Of a stretch of 64,000 nucleotides of DNA, positions 36,424-45,338 are shown one piece after another (the first letter of the stretch is position 1; the number at the start of each line of letters is the position of its first letter). Origin of the DNA: Flaviramulus multivorans (GTDB lineage Bacteria; Bacteroidota; Bacteroidia; Flavobacteriales; Flavobacteriaceae). The translations under genes and the position numbers were made by a program. The stretch is from positions 1 to 64,000 of the forward strand of contig NZ_JAKKDV010000009.1 of the NCBI RefSeq assembly GCF_021728415.1. Reading direction: 5' to 3'. The notes under the pieces were generated by a model that made no database searches, had not been told where the DNA came from, and saw nothing but the letters and a program-made list of their open reading frames with translations.

Positions 36424-36900
36424 ATGCAATCAAATTATTTATTACCAAACAAGTACAAAACCATAGGCTGGTTACTATTAATTCTAGGGATAATAGCTGG
36501 AGTTATATTTATAGTCAATGGTTATGAATCTAATGCTCTAACAACCAAAGTACTTTCAGTTTATAATGGCCTTAATGTAACCGTTAATGGAAAACCGTCT
36601 TTCTTTAACATCGAAGAAAACAGTATTGTTGACGAACTTATAACAATTACAATTATTATTGGAGGGCTTTTAGTTGGGTTTTCAAAAGAAAAAATTGAAG
36701 ACGAATTCATCTATAAACTAAGGAAAGATTCTTTAGTTTGGGCGATAATTTTTAATTATGCCGTATTACTCTTTGCTACCGTATTTATTTATGATTTAGC
36801 CTATTTTCATGTTTTAGTCTTTAATATGTTTACACCATTGCTATTCTTTATTATTCGATTCAATTTCTTAAAACTAAAATCGGCGAGTCATGAAGAATAA
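36424..36900 (+). CDS. Four-helix membrane protein paired with an XRE regulator
   Basis: Family not recognised. A 158-aa protein with four hydrophobic segments (about 12-32, 70-86, 103-121 and 126-144) and a soluble loop between the first two. The start is the ATG at 36424, just after the promoter, rather than the earlier TTG in the same frame, which overlaps the -33 box. Its end overlaps the XRE regulator by 11 bp. Membrane protein plus small Cro/CI-type regulator pairs of this kind recur in bacteria; the second gene probably controls the first. Confidence 0.75.
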   Translation: MQSNYLLPNKYKTIGWLLLILGIIAGVIFIVNGYESNALTTKVLSVYNGLNVTVNGKPSFFNIEENSIVDELITITIIIGGLLVGFSKEKIEDEFIYKLRKDSLVWAIIFNYAVLLFATVFIYDLAYFHVLVFNMFTPLLFFIIRFNFLKLKSASHEE

Positions 36901-37090
36901 CATAAAAGTACAACGCGCAATTCATGATATGACCCAGGCAGATTTAGCCGAAAAAATTGGTGTTAGTAGGCAAACTATTAATGCTATGGAAAAACACAAA
37001 TATGTACCATCTACAGTACTTTCACTAAAAATTGCTAAGTATTTTAAAAAACCTGTTGAGGACATTTTCTTTTTAGAAGACAGTGATTAG
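36890..37090 (+). CDS. Small XRE-family (Cro/CI-type) transcriptional regulator
   Basis: A 66-aa DNA-binding protein consisting of one helix-turn-helix domain: VQRAIHDMTQADLAEKIGVSRQTINAMEKHKYVPS, with the recognition helix SRQTINAMEK, followed by a short LKIAKYFKKPVEDIFFLED end. This is the YozG/Cro type. It overlaps the upstream membrane protein gene by 11 bp, so translation is coupled. Likely self-regulating via the GTAAA/TTTAC repeat in the promoter, though this is inference. The unit ends at the hairpin at 37092-37127. Confidence 0.92.
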   Translation: MKNNIKVQRAIHDMTQADLAEKIGVSRQTINAMEKHKYVPSTVLSLKIAKYFKKPVEDIFFLEDSD

Positions 37091-37091
37091 C

Positions 37092-37127
37092 AAAAAAAAA
37101 CGTAACCAAATTGGTTACGTTTTTTTT
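37092..37127. terminator. Bidirectional terminator
   Basis: CGTAACCA (37101-37108) pairs with TGGTTACG (37112-37119), with nine A before and eight T after, between the convergent regulator and DUF2911 genes. Confidence 0.92.
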
Positions 37128-37144
37128 ATTTCTAATAATCTGAA

Positions 37145-37993
37145 TTACATAGCTCCCCATTCTTTTAAGGACTCTTTATTCATTTTTATATAATCATCAT
37201 TTCCTGCTTTCTGTGCTCCTTCTAAAGATTTTTTAGCTGCTGCAATGGCACCGGCTTTATCTCCTGCTTTTGCATGAACTAAAGATTGTAATCTTAAAAA
37301 CCAAAAACGCGGTTGATCTTTGGTCATCTCAACAGCCTTATCAATCCACTTTTTGGCTTCGTTGATATCTTTACCTTCAGCTAAATAATATTGAGCCGAC
37401 TGAAAATAATCGTTAGCGCTTGGTCCGTTCATTACACTTTTAATGCTTGCAACAACGGCAGCATCCGTAGGTACAGTAAAAGGAACTGCAACATATGTTT
37501 TTTCCCAGATAAACTCTAAAGTCGCACTGCTGTTTGTAATATTATTAACATCCATGGTAAATGTCTCAACATTAAAAGGAACAGGGTACACTGGTGCAGT
37601 TACTTTAGCAGCTACTTTCGTTTCATCCAATTCAGCAGGTACTCCTCCTCCACCGTATTCGGTGTAAAATATAACATCCCAAGATTCAGCATTTGGGATA
37701 GTAAAAATAGCATAAGTTCCTGCTTTTAGTTCTTTTCCATCAACAGCAACATCTGTACTAAATGTTACTTTTGTTCTGGCATTTGCACCTGTTCTCCAAA
37801 GTTTTCCATAAGGCACTAAATCTCCAAAAATAGTTCTTCCCTTAACACCAGGGCGCGAGTAATCTAAATTTACCGTAGTTAAACCAACCATTTGTTCCAC
37901 CTTAGAAGACGGACTTGGTGCTGGTGTTTGAATTTGCGCATTTACTGCATAAACAGTAGTAAAAGCTAATAAAAGTAATAATAGTTTTTTCAT
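37145..37993 (-). CDS. DUF2911 exported protein with C-terminal repeat
   Basis: A 282-aa exported protein with a signal peptide of about 19 residues (LLLLLLAFTTVYAVNA). Residues about 25-170 form the DUF2911 domain, with VGLTTVNLDYSRPGVKGRTIFGDLVPYG (near 38) and KLWRTGANARTKVTFSTDV. The C-terminal third is helical with DYFQSAQYYLAEGKDINEAKKWIDKAV, a TPR-like pair. The family is common in Bacteroidetes, and its function is unknown. Transcribed alone, with a 309-bp gap upstream that also carries an intergenic repeat and the promoter of the photoprotection island. Confidence 0.88.
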   Translation of the reverse strand: MKKLLLLLLAFTTVYAVNAQIQTPAPSPSSKVEQMVGLTTVNLDYSRPGVKGRTIFGDLVPYGKLWRTGANARTKVTFSTDVAVDGKELKAGTYAIFTIPNAESWDVIFYTEYGGGGVPAELDETKVAAKVTAPVYPVPFNVETFTMDVNNITNSSATLEFIWEKTYVAVPFTVPTDAAVVASIKSVMNGPSANDYFQSAQYYLAEGKDINEAKKWIDKAVEMTKDQPRFWFLRLQSLVHAKAGDKAGAIAAAKKSLEGAQKAGNDDYIKMNKESLKEWGAM

Positions 37994-38099
37994 TTTGATA
38001 GTATTAATAGTTTATAGATATATGTCTGCATTAAAATTACACATCAAAATTTCGATTAGTGTTAACAAAAACTTAAAAAAAGGTCTAATTAAAATAAAT

Positions 38100-38195
38100 A
38101 TTTGGATGTTCCCCAAGGGTCGGGCTTTCCGTTAAAGTTTTGGCTCAATGCTCCCCTCGCCAAAAGCTACCACTACAATCCCTAACACAACCCCA
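38100..38195. repeat. Dispersed intergenic element (probable Flavobacteriaceae repeat)
   Basis: This GC-richer stretch inside a 309-bp gene-free gap has TTTTGGC (38138-38144) and GCCAAAA (38159-38165) as inverted copies, a C-rich loop, and the CCACTACAATCCCTAAC end I recall from intergenic elements repeated in Flavobacteriaceae genomes. It looks degraded. The rest of the gap holds only the DUF2911 upstream region and the 38303 promoter. Confidence 0.4.
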
Positions 38196-38242
38196 TAGTT
38201 TTTAGCATCTATAAGATTATCTTATCATACCATAAAATATTT

Positions 38243-38285
38243 TGTTTAACTTTTTTTAATATTTATTAAACATTTTATATCTTTA
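38243..38285 (+). promoter_or_regulatory. Island promoter A: TGTTTAA-N16-TTAAACA operator plus -7 box
   Basis: TGTTTAA (38243-38249), 16 bp, TTAAACA (38266-38272), 5 bp, then TATCTTTA (38278-38285), a near-consensus -7 box; the ATG is 25 bp after the T of the box. No TTG lies at the -33 distance. The same arrangement, base for base in spacing, precedes the gene at 45541. Confidence 0.72.
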
Positions 38286-38302
38286 CATCAAATTTAGAAG
38301 TT

Positions 38303-38959
38303 ATGGCAAAGAAAAAAACCGTTTCAAAAAAGGATATCATTACCAATTATATGGGTTATGTGTTAGAGCACGACCAAAATCCAAAAAGTGTTTACGCCTT
38401 CGCAAAAGCCAATAATTTTGACGAGGCTAAATTCTACGAACATTTTGCATCGTTCGAAGCTATAGAGAAAGGAATTTTCGAAGCCTTTTTTGTAAACTCT
38501 TTAGAAGCACTTAACAATAATGAGGATTACAACATTTTTGATGCCAGAAACAAACTATTAAGTTTCTACTATACCTTCTTTGAAAACCTTACCGCCAACC
38601 GCAGTTATGTAACACACGTTTTAGACAAATATAAAAGCGACTTAAAAGGGTTAAAAATGCTTTCTGGTTTAAAGCAACACTTTACCGCATACATTGGTGC
38701 TTTGGGTATTCAAATGTTAGAGATTAAGCAAGAGCAAATAGAAAAAATTCAAGATAAAGCGCTGAAAGAATCGGCGTGGTTACAATTGTTACTCACCATA
38801 AAATTCTGGTTAGACGATACGTCAGCATCTTTCGAGAAGACCGATATTTTCATAGAAAAATCAGTCAACACTACTTTTGACGTACTAGATATTGCGCCGC
38901 TTAAAAGCGTGTTAGATTTAGGAAAGTTTCTGTTTAAAGAAAAATTTCAAATGAACTAA
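38303..38959 (+). CDS. TetR/AcrR-like transcriptional regulator of the photoprotection island
   Basis: A 218-aa protein with a TetR-type N-terminal DNA-binding domain: KKDIITNYMGYVLEHDQNPKSVYAFAKANNFDEAKFYEHFASFEAIEKGIFEAFF, where helices 2-3 form the helix-turn-helix and FYEHF stands for the usual YYHF. The rest is a helical ligand/dimerisation domain. It heads the island, transcribed from promoter A with its inverted repeat, so autoregulation is likely. The following UbiB-like gene starts 6 bp after its stop. Ligand unknown; a photo-oxidation product or flavin-related signal is a guess. Confidence 0.8.
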   Translation: MAKKKTVSKKDIITNYMGYVLEHDQNPKSVYAFAKANNFDEAKFYEHFASFEAIEKGIFEAFFVNSLEALNNNEDYNIFDARNKLLSFYYTFFENLTANRSYVTHVLDKYKSDLKGLKMLSGLKQHFTAYIGALGIQMLEIKQEQIEKIQDKALKESAWLQLLLTIKFWLDDTSASFEKTDIFIEKSVNTTFDVLDIAPLKSVLDLGKFLFKEKFQMN

Positions 38960-38965
38960 GACCTT

Positions 38966-40279
38966 ATGAAAACTATAGATAGAATACCAACTTCAAAAAT
39001 ACAACGTGCCACCAAACTGGTGTCAACGGGTGCTAAAGTTGGTGTGAATTACTTGAAATATTACGGCGACAAGATTGTAAATACCGAAGAAGTTGCCAAA
39101 GCACGTTTAAACAAAAACAATGCGACCGATATTTACGACGGGCTAAAACAACTCAAAGGAAGTGCGCTTAAAGTGGCACAAATGCTAAGCATGGAAAAAA
39201 GTATACTTCCCCAGGCTTATGTGGAGAAATTTTCCTTAGCACAATTTTCGGTACCACCATTATCGCCACCATTAGTAATCAAAACATTTAAAAAATATTT
39301 TGGAAAACATCCAAATGATATATTCGATACTTTCAACGCAACTTCTGTAAACGCTGCCAGCATCGGTCAGGTGCACTTAGCAGAAAAGAATGGGAAAAAA
39401 CTTGCTGTGAAAATCCAATACCCAGGAGTTGCGGAAAGTATTGCTTCAGATTTAGCTATGGTTAAACCTGTTGCTATGAGTATGTTTAATATCAAAGGAA
39501 AAGATTCTGATAAATACTTTAAGGAAGTTGAAAACAAACTGGTTGAAGAAACCAACTATATTTTAGAGATTGAACAAAGTAAGGAAATTGCCAAAGCATG
39601 TTCGCACATTTCTAATTTATCGTTTCCAAACTATTACGAAAATTTATCCTCAGAACGCATCATTACCATGGATTATATGGTTGGTGAGCACCTCTCTGAG
39701 TTTACTGCATACAATCAAGATCAAGAAAAAGCCAATAAACTAGGACAGGCCCTTTGGGATTTTTACATGTACCAAATTCATAATCTGAAAAAAGTACATG
39801 CAGATCCGCATCCGGGGAATTTCTTAGTTTCTGAAAAAGGAGAATTAATAGCACTAGACTTTGGGTGTATGAAAACCATACCTATGGCATTTTATACACC
39901 CTATTTTGAACTAGCCAAAAAAGAAAACATTAGTAACAAAGCGTATTTTATTGATAAATTGTACGAACTTGAAATTCTAAGAAACGACGATAGCAAGGAA
40001 GAGTTAGAATTTTTCACAGCCATGTTTCACGATATGCTGAGTTTGTTCACACAGCCTTTTCATCAAGATACTTTCGATTTTTCCGATGGCGAATTCTTTG
40101 GTAAAATTGCCGAATTAGGTGAACGCTATTCAAAAAGTACCGATTTAAAAAAGATGAATGGTAATCGTGGTTCGAAACACTTCATTTACATTAATCGTAC
40201 GTTTTTTGGACTTTACAACCTCATGTTCGATTTAAAAGCTCAAGATATTCAAATCAATAATTATCTGAAATTATCATGA
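38966..40279 (+). CDS. AarF/ABC1/UbiB family kinase-like protein
   Basis: A 437-aa atypical kinase of the ABC1/UbiB family, associated with quinone biosynthesis and lipid or isoprenoid extraction. Motifs seen: LKGSALKVAQMLSMEK (family KxGQ-like motif near residue 63; here K-V-A-Q instead of K-x-G-Q), the P-loop equivalent NAASIGQVHLAE (near 130), VKIQYPG (near 148), the catalytic HADPHPGNFLV (near 276) and the metal-binding ALDFGCMK (near 297). No membrane segment is obvious. It is cotranscribed with the regulator and overlaps the flavin reductase gene by 4 bp. In a stress island it may support quinone supply or an electron-transfer step. Confidence 0.88.
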   Translation: MKTIDRIPTSKIQRATKLVSTGAKVGVNYLKYYGDKIVNTEEVAKARLNKNNATDIYDGLKQLKGSALKVAQMLSMEKSILPQAYVEKFSLAQFSVPPLSPPLVIKTFKKYFGKHPNDIFDTFNATSVNAASIGQVHLAEKNGKKLAVKIQYPGVAESIASDLAMVKPVAMSMFNIKGKDSDKYFKEVENKLVEETNYILEIEQSKEIAKACSHISNLSFPNYYENLSSERIITMDYMVGEHLSEFTAYNQDQEKANKLGQALWDFYMYQIHNLKKVHADPHPGNFLVSEKGELIALDFGCMKTIPMAFYTPYFELAKKENISNKAYFIDKLYELEILRNDDSKEELEFFTAMFHDMLSLFTQPFHQDTFDFSDGEFFGKIAELGERYSKSTDLKKMNGNRGSKHFIYINRTFFGLYNLMFDLKAQDIQINNYLKLS

Positions 40280-40908
40280 CTTATTTTAGTGAATCCGACA
40301 TAGAGAATTTAGAGCATATCTACAAAATCAACTTGATAAATAGTTGTTCTGGATACAAATCGGCCAACCTTATCGGAACAAAATCTGTTAATGGTATTGA
40401 AAATGTAGCAGTTTTTAGTTCAGTAACACATATAGGCTCAAGTCCTGCTATGCTTGGTTTCTTTTTAAGGCCAACAACAGTCATTAGAAACACCTACGAA
40501 AATTTAAAATCCACAGGATTTTATACCATAAATCATATTCATCAAAACATAACTGAAGAAGCACATCATACCTCTGCGAAATATGATGCTTCAATTTCTG
40601 AATTTGATGCGACTCAATTAAAATCAGAATATAAATCTGAGTTTTTGGCGCCTTTTGTAAAGGAAGCGCCTATTCAATTAGCAATGCAATTTGTTGAAGA
40701 GTATAATATTAAAGCCAACAATACTATTTTAGTTATTGGTAAAATTGTGGGTTTATATATTAATGGCGATTTGGTGGAGGACGATGGTTTTGTTAACTTA
40801 ACAAAAGCCAAAGTAGCTGCAATTAATGGTTTAGACGGATACGTGATTCCAGAAACCAAAACACGCTATGGCTACCAACGCCCAAAAGAACTAAAAGCTA
40901 GTTTCTAA
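40276..40908 (+). CDS. Flavin reductase-like FMN-binding protein
   Basis: A 210-aa protein of the flavin reductase-like (FMN-binding split barrel) family, recognised from KSANLIGTKSVNGIENVAVFSSVTHIGSSPAMLGFFLRP and the following NTYENLKSTGFYTINH segment. Such proteins reduce flavins with NAD(P)H or bind FMN themselves. In this context it could keep FAD of the photolyases reduced or handle light-excited flavins; that is inference. It overlaps the UbiB-like gene by 4 bp. The gap of 50 bp to the next gene holds a 7-bp perfect palindrome (40918-40935). Confidence 0.82.
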   Translation: MTYFSESDIENLEHIYKINLINSCSGYKSANLIGTKSVNGIENVAVFSSVTHIGSSPAMLGFFLRPTTVIRNTYENLKSTGFYTINHIHQNITEEAHHTSAKYDASISEFDATQLKSEYKSEFLAPFVKEAPIQLAMQFVEEYNIKANNTILVIGKIVGLYINGDLVEDDGFVNLTKAKVAAINGLDGYVIPETKTRYGYQRPKELKASF

Positions 40909-40917
40909 ATTAATCTT

Positions 40918-40935
40918 CGAATTAGTAATAATTCG
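40918..40935. other. Perfect palindrome before the SDR gene
   Basis: CGAATTA-GTAA-TAATTCG, a 7-bp perfect inverted repeat in the 50-bp gap between the flavin reductase and SDR genes. There is no T-run, so it is not a terminator; an internal regulatory site or an RNA-processing hairpin is possible. Confidence 0.5.
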
Positions 40936-40958
40936 TGCAATGCGTATTAAACTAAGTC

Positions 40959-42389
40959 ATGAAAATACTTGTAACTGGTGCAACAGGATATATTGGTAAA
41001 CGCATTGTTCCCTTTTTAGTTAATGAAGGGCATCAAGTGGTTTGTGCCGTTAGAGACAAGTTACGAGCTGAGAAAAGTTATTTTGAAGAAGAACTGATTG
41101 ATGTTGTTGAAGTCGATTTTTTAAAACCTGAAACTTTACACAACATTCCGAAAGACATAGATATTGCTTATTATCTTATTCATTCTATGTCTAACACCTC
41201 CAAAGATTTTAAATCTTTAGAAGAGCGATGTGCCGTTAATTTTAAAGAAGCTCTGGAATTTACAGATGTTAAGCAGGTTATTTATTTAAGCGGTATTACC
41301 AATGAAGATAAGCTTTCAAAACATTTACAATCTAGAAAAAACGTTGAAGAGCTGTTAGAATCTTCAAACTATGCCTTAACCATTTTTAAAGCTGGAATTA
41401 TTGTGGGTTCCGGTAGTTCATCATTTGAAATCATAAGAGATCTCGTTGAAAAACTCCCAGTAATGATTGCGCCTAAATGGTTAAATACCAAAACGCAACC
41501 ATTAGCGGTTCGCGATGTATTAGCATTTTTAACCAGAGCTGCAGGTAACGAAGCGGTTTACAATAAATCTTACGATGTTTTTGGTCCGGAAGTGTTAACC
41601 TACAAACAAATGCTGTTACAATTTGCTGAAGTAAGAGGCTTAAAGCGATACATTCGTACGGTGCCAGTTATGACCCCAAAATTGTCATCTTACTGGTTGT
41701 ATTTTGTAACCTCAACGTCATACAAATTAGCAACTTCTTTGGTAGACAGTATGGGAGTTCAAATTATTGGAAAAGCCAGCGATATTAATTCATTATTAGA
41801 CGTTAACCCTTTAACTTACAAAGAAGCCGTTGCCTTAGCTTTTGAAAAAATAGAGCAAAATAGCATCATTTCAAGTTGGAAAGATTCTATGGTAAGTAGC
41901 GGCAGGTTGGGAAAGCAATTGCATAAATACGTTAATGTCCCCAAGTACGGATGCTTTACAGATTATAAAGAACGACCAATTACAGATGCGCAAAAAACTA
42001 TCGATAAAATTTGGGCCATTGGTGGTACAACTGGATGGTATTATGGTACTTTTTTATGGCGTATTCGAGGTTACATCGATAAACTTGTTGGTGGTATTGG
42101 ATTAAGACGCGGGCGCACAAGCCTTACAGAACTTGATGCAGGTGATGCATTGGACTTTTGGCGTGTTATTTTTGCTGATAAAGACCAACAGAAACTACTT
42201 CTATATGCTGAAATGCGATTGCCTGGTGAAGCATGGTTAGAATTTAAAATTGAAGATAATTTACTAAAACAAACCGCAACTTTTAGACCTCGGGGACTTT
42301 GGGGAAGGCTTTATTGGTATACTGTTTTGCCATTTCACGGGTTAATTTTTAACGGCATGATTAACAAATTAGTTGATGTCCAATCATAA
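40959..42389 (+). CDS. SDR-family oxidoreductase with C-terminal DUF2867
   Basis: A 476-aa atypical short-chain dehydrogenase. It has an N-terminal NAD(P)-binding domain with [17 protein letters not shown] (residues 3-19), YLIHSM (near 72), VIYLSGI (near 109) and a linker; the C-terminal 150 residues (from about [12 protein letters not shown]) form a DUF2867 domain, a START-like fold with [11 protein letters not shown]. Such fusions are common in the photolyase-associated clusters I recall from marine bacteria; their reaction is unknown. Its stop lies inside the DUF2256 gene (14-bp overlap), so the two are translated together. Confidence 0.85.
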   Translation: MKILVTGATGYIGKRIVPFLVNEGHQVVCAVRDKLRAEKSYFEEELIDVVEVDFLKPETLHNIPKDIDIAYYLIHSMSNTSKDFKSLEERCAVNFKEALEFTDVKQVIYLSGITNEDKLSKHLQSRKNVEELLESSNYALTIFKAGIIVGSGSSSFEIIRDLVEKLPVMIAPKWLNTKTQPLAVRDVLAFLTRAAGNEAVYNKSYDVFGPEVLTYKQMLLQFAEVRGLKRYIRTVPVMTPKLSSYWLYFVTSTSYKLATSLVDSMGVQIIGKASDINSLLDVNPLTYKEAVALAFEKIEQNSIISSWKDSMVSSGRLGKQLHKYVNVPKYGCFTDYKERPITDAQKTIDKIWAIGGTTGWYYGTFLWRIRGYIDKLVGGIGLRRGRTSLTELDAGDALDFWRVIFADKDQQKLLLYAEMRLPGEAWLEFKIEDNLLKQTATFRPRGLWGRLYWYTVLPFHGLIFNGMINKLVDVQS

Positions 42390-42519
42390 AAAAAACAACT
42401 TACCACAAAAAACTTGTGTTGTTTGTAAAAAGCCATTCAGCTGGCGAAAAAAATGGGAAAAGAATTGGATGAATGTAAAATATTGCAGTGAACGATGCAG
42501 ACGGAACAAAACAACATAG
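42376..42519 (+). CDS. DUF2256 small zinc-finger-like protein (47 aa)
   Basis: A 47-residue ORF overlapping the SDR gene by 14 bp and the cryptochrome gene by 25 bp. It has C14-x2-C17 ([15 protein letters not shown]) and C37-x3-C41 ([11 protein letters not shown]), which is the DUF2256 pattern of four cysteines ready to bind zinc, plus the conserved basic and Trp-rich centre. Members sit next to photolyase/cryptochrome genes in many bacteria; the function is unknown. The overlaps on both sides and the matching pattern make the call solid despite its length. Confidence 0.88.
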   Translation: MSNHKKNNLPQKTCVVCKKPFSWRKKWEKNWMNVKYCSERCRRNKTT

Positions 42520-43805
42520 GATTAGTTTGGTTTAAAAACGATTTACGCGTTCATGACAATGCCGTATTAAATAAAGCTATTTCAGAAAACGATAAAATTA
42601 TAGGCTTATTTTGTTTTGAACCTCAGCTTTTCGAGAAAGACCCATTCGGATTCAGAAAAACAGAAAAATACAGAGCTAAATTCCTTATTGAAACCATTAT
42701 TGATTTAAAACAGCAACTTAAGTCTTTAAATATTGAGCTTTTTGTACACCACGCTCAACCTGAAAAAATCATACCTAATCTAGTTTCAGATTATCAAATA
42801 CAGAACATTTATCTTCAAAACGAATGGACCAGTGAAGAATGTAAAACGATTAATAATGTAAAATCTTCACTTCCTGAAAGCGTAACATGGCATTCGATTT
42901 ACAATCAGTTTTTGTTTCATCCAGATGATATTAATTTAGAAATACCAGAGATTCCTCAAGTCTTTACCAACTTCAGAAAAAAAGTAGAAAAAGAAAGTCG
43001 AGTAAGACCTTCTTTAACCGAGCTTTCAATTCAACAAGCATTAGAAATTAATAACCCGACGGAAATCCCATCGCTTAGCAATTTAGGTTTTTCCGAATTT
43101 GAAACACATGCGAACACCGCGTTTCCATTTCAAGGTGGAGAAACCGCTGCTTTAAAAAGACTAGATATCTATTTTTTTGAAACTAAAAAGTTGGGCTTTT
43201 ACAAGAAAACAAGAAACGGATTAATAGGGACTGATTTTAGTTCGAAATTTTCGCCGTGGCTAGCAAACGGTAGTCTTTCACCTAGAACAATTTATTGGGA
43301 AGTTAAAAGATTTGAAAAAGAACACGTTAAAAACGAATCGACGTATTGGCTCATTTTCGAATTAATTTGGCGCGATTATTTTAAATACATCTCGTTAAAA
43401 CACGGCAATGCCATTTTTAAAATTGGAGGTATTCTTGAAAAAAATTACGACTGGAATACCAACCAAACTATGGTCGAGCATTGGATAAATGGAACAATAG
43501 CCTCACCTTTCGTTAATGCGAATATGCTAGAGCTTAAAAAAACAGGATGGATGAGTAATAGAGGTCGACAGAATGTCGCTTCATATTTTTCAAAAGAATT
43601 GATGCTAGACTGGAGAATTGGTGCTGCCTATTTTGAATCGATGCTCATAGATTATGATGTACATAGCAACTATGGCAACTGGATGTATGTATCGGGTGTA
43701 GGCAACGATCCAAGAGATAGAAAATTTAATGTGCAATTACAAGCGGAACGATACGACCCAAATGGGAAATTTCAAAACTTATGGTTACAAGAAACCCTTT
43801 TCTAA
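42495..43805 (+). CDS. DASH-type cryptochrome
   Basis: A 436-aa photolyase/cryptochrome-family flavoprotein. The N-terminal antenna domain starts [17 protein letters not shown]; the FAD domain shows [34 protein letters not shown] and the CRY-DASH hallmark [21 protein letters not shown] (near residue 395). CRY-DASH proteins repair CPDs in single-stranded DNA and carry methenyltetrahydrofolate as antenna. It overlaps DUF2256 by 25 bp, and its stop abuts the ATG of the next photolyase. The start is ATG at 42495. Confidence 0.9.
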   Translation: MQTEQNNIGLVWFKNDLRVHDNAVLNKAISENDKIIGLFCFEPQLFEKDPFGFRKTEKYRAKFLIETIIDLKQQLKSLNIELFVHHAQPEKIIPNLVSDYQIQNIYLQNEWTSEECKTINNVKSSLPESVTWHSIYNQFLFHPDDINLEIPEIPQVFTNFRKKVEKESRVRPSLTELSIQQALEINNPTEIPSLSNLGFSEFETHANTAFPFQGGETAALKRLDIYFFETKKLGFYKKTRNGLIGTDFSSKFSPWLANGSLSPRTIYWEVKRFEKEHVKNESTYWLIFELIWRDYFKYISLKHGNAIFKIGGILEKNYDWNTNQTMVEHWINGTIASPFVNANMLELKKTGWMSNRGRQNVASYFSKELMLDWRIGAAYFESMLIDYDVHSNYGNWMYVSGVGNDPRDRKFNVQLQAERYDPNGKFQNLWLQETLF

Positions 43806-45338
43806 ATGAAAACACTTAGACTCATACTTGGCGATCAACTAAACATGAAACACTCGTGGTTTAAAGAAACTAACGATAGTGTTTTGTATTGTATGTTTGA
43901 AATGCGTCAAGAAACAGATTATGTTACGCATCACATTCAAAAAGTTATTGGATTTTTCGCGGCAATGCGTCAGTTTTCCGAAGATTTAAAAAGCAAAGGA
44001 CACGACGTTGTTTATTATAAAATTAACGATTCAAAAAACAACCAAAATTTAACTGATAACCTTTCACACTTATTAGAAAAAAACAACATTGAAACCTTTG
44101 AATATCTGGAACCCGACGAATATCGGTTAGACCAACAATTAGTCGAGTTCTGTAATTCGCGCAACATAAAATCTAGCATTTTTTCTACCGAACATTTTTA
44201 TACCAAGCGTTACGATTTGCAAACTTTCTTTAAAGGAAAGAAACAGTATCTCATGGAAAATTTTTATCGAGATATGCGTAAAAAACATGATATATTAATT
44301 CATGCAGGCCAACCTGAAGGTGGTAAATGGAATTTCGATAAAAGCAATAGAAATAAATGGAAAGGCGATGTTGAAATACCTGCTTATAAATTATTTAAAA
44401 ACAAGGTTGATGATATCGTTTCTGAAATCGAAAAATCTAAAGTAAAAACAATAGGTAAATTTGATACCAAAACCTTCTCCTATCCTATTACCAGAGCACA
44501 AGCTTTAGAGCAACTAAAATATTTCTGCGAACAGTTATTAATTCATTTTGGAGATTATCAAGATGCGATGCATACAGATGAAACGTATCTCTTTCATTCG
44601 CGATTATCTTTTGCGATGAATTTAAAACTTATTTCTGCTAAGGATGTCGTGCAGAGTGTTTTGAATTACTATCGTAAACATGGTGAGGATATCGATATTT
44701 CCCAGGTTGAAGGTTTTATAAGGCAAGTTATTGGATGGCGCGAATATGTGCGCGGTATGTATTGGGCTTTAATGCCAGAATTTAAGAATCAAAACCAATT
44801 GAATAATCAAAATAAGTTACCTGACTTTTTCTGGACAGGAAATACCAAGATGAATTGCTTAAAGCAGGCTATTCACAATTCCTTAGATAACGGGTATGCA
44901 CATCACATTCAACGCTTAATGATTACTGGAAATTATGCGCTATTAACAGAAATACACCCAGATGAAGTGGACCATTGGTACTTGGGGATTTATGTAGATG
45001 CTGTAGAATGGGTGCAACTCCCCAACACGCGAGGCATGAGTCAATTTGCCGATGGCGGTAAAATAGCAACAAAACCCTATGTATCTTCCGCTTCATACAT
45101 TAACCAAATGAGTAATTACTGTGACAGCTGCCACTACAATAAAAATAAAAAAATTGGAGAAGATGCCTGCCCATTCAATAGCCTATACTGGCATTTTCTA
45201 GATTCTAAAAGACCACAATTACAAGATAATTTTAGGATGAAAATGATGTACAGCGTTTTAGATAAAATGAAAAAGCAAGATGTAGACGAAATCAAAAAAA
45301 GAGCTCAACATATTATTAATCATCAAGATAAATACTAA
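43806..45338 (+). CDS. Iron-sulfur bacterial cryptochrome/(6-4) photolyase (FeS-BCP, PhrB-like)
   Basis: A 510-aa member of the FeS-BCP class, which repairs (6-4) photoproducts using FAD, a ribolumazine antenna and a [4Fe-4S] cluster. All four cluster cysteines are present: C351 in KMNCLKQA, then C439-x2-C442 (NYCDSCHYN) and C455 (EDACPFNSLYWHFL). These match positions 350, 438, 441 and 454 of Agrobacterium PhrB with an offset of one. It starts LRLILGDQLNMKHSW, as in the class. Its ATG touches the CRY-DASH stop, so the two are cotranslated. It is the last gene of the first transcription unit of the island. Confidence 0.93.
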   Translation: MKTLRLILGDQLNMKHSWFKETNDSVLYCMFEMRQETDYVTHHIQKVIGFFAAMRQFSEDLKSKGHDVVYYKINDSKNNQNLTDNLSHLLEKNNIETFEYLEPDEYRLDQQLVEFCNSRNIKSSIFSTEHFYTKRYDLQTFFKGKKQYLMENFYRDMRKKHDILIHAGQPEGGKWNFDKSNRNKWKGDVEIPAYKLFKNKVDDIVSEIEKSKVKTIGKFDTKTFSYPITRAQALEQLKYFCEQLLIHFGDYQDAMHTDETYLFHSRLSFAMNLKLISAKDVVQSVLNYYRKHGEDIDISQVEGFIRQVIGWREYVRGMYWALMPEFKNQNQLNNQNKLPDFFWTGNTKMNCLKQAIHNSLDNGYAHHIQRLMITGNYALLTEIHPDEVDHWYLGIYVDAVEWVQLPNTRGMSQFADGGKIATKPYVSSASYINQMSNYCDSCHYNKNKKIGEDACPFNSLYWHFLDSKRPQLQDNFRMKMMYSVLDKMKKQDVDEIKKRAQHIINHQDKY

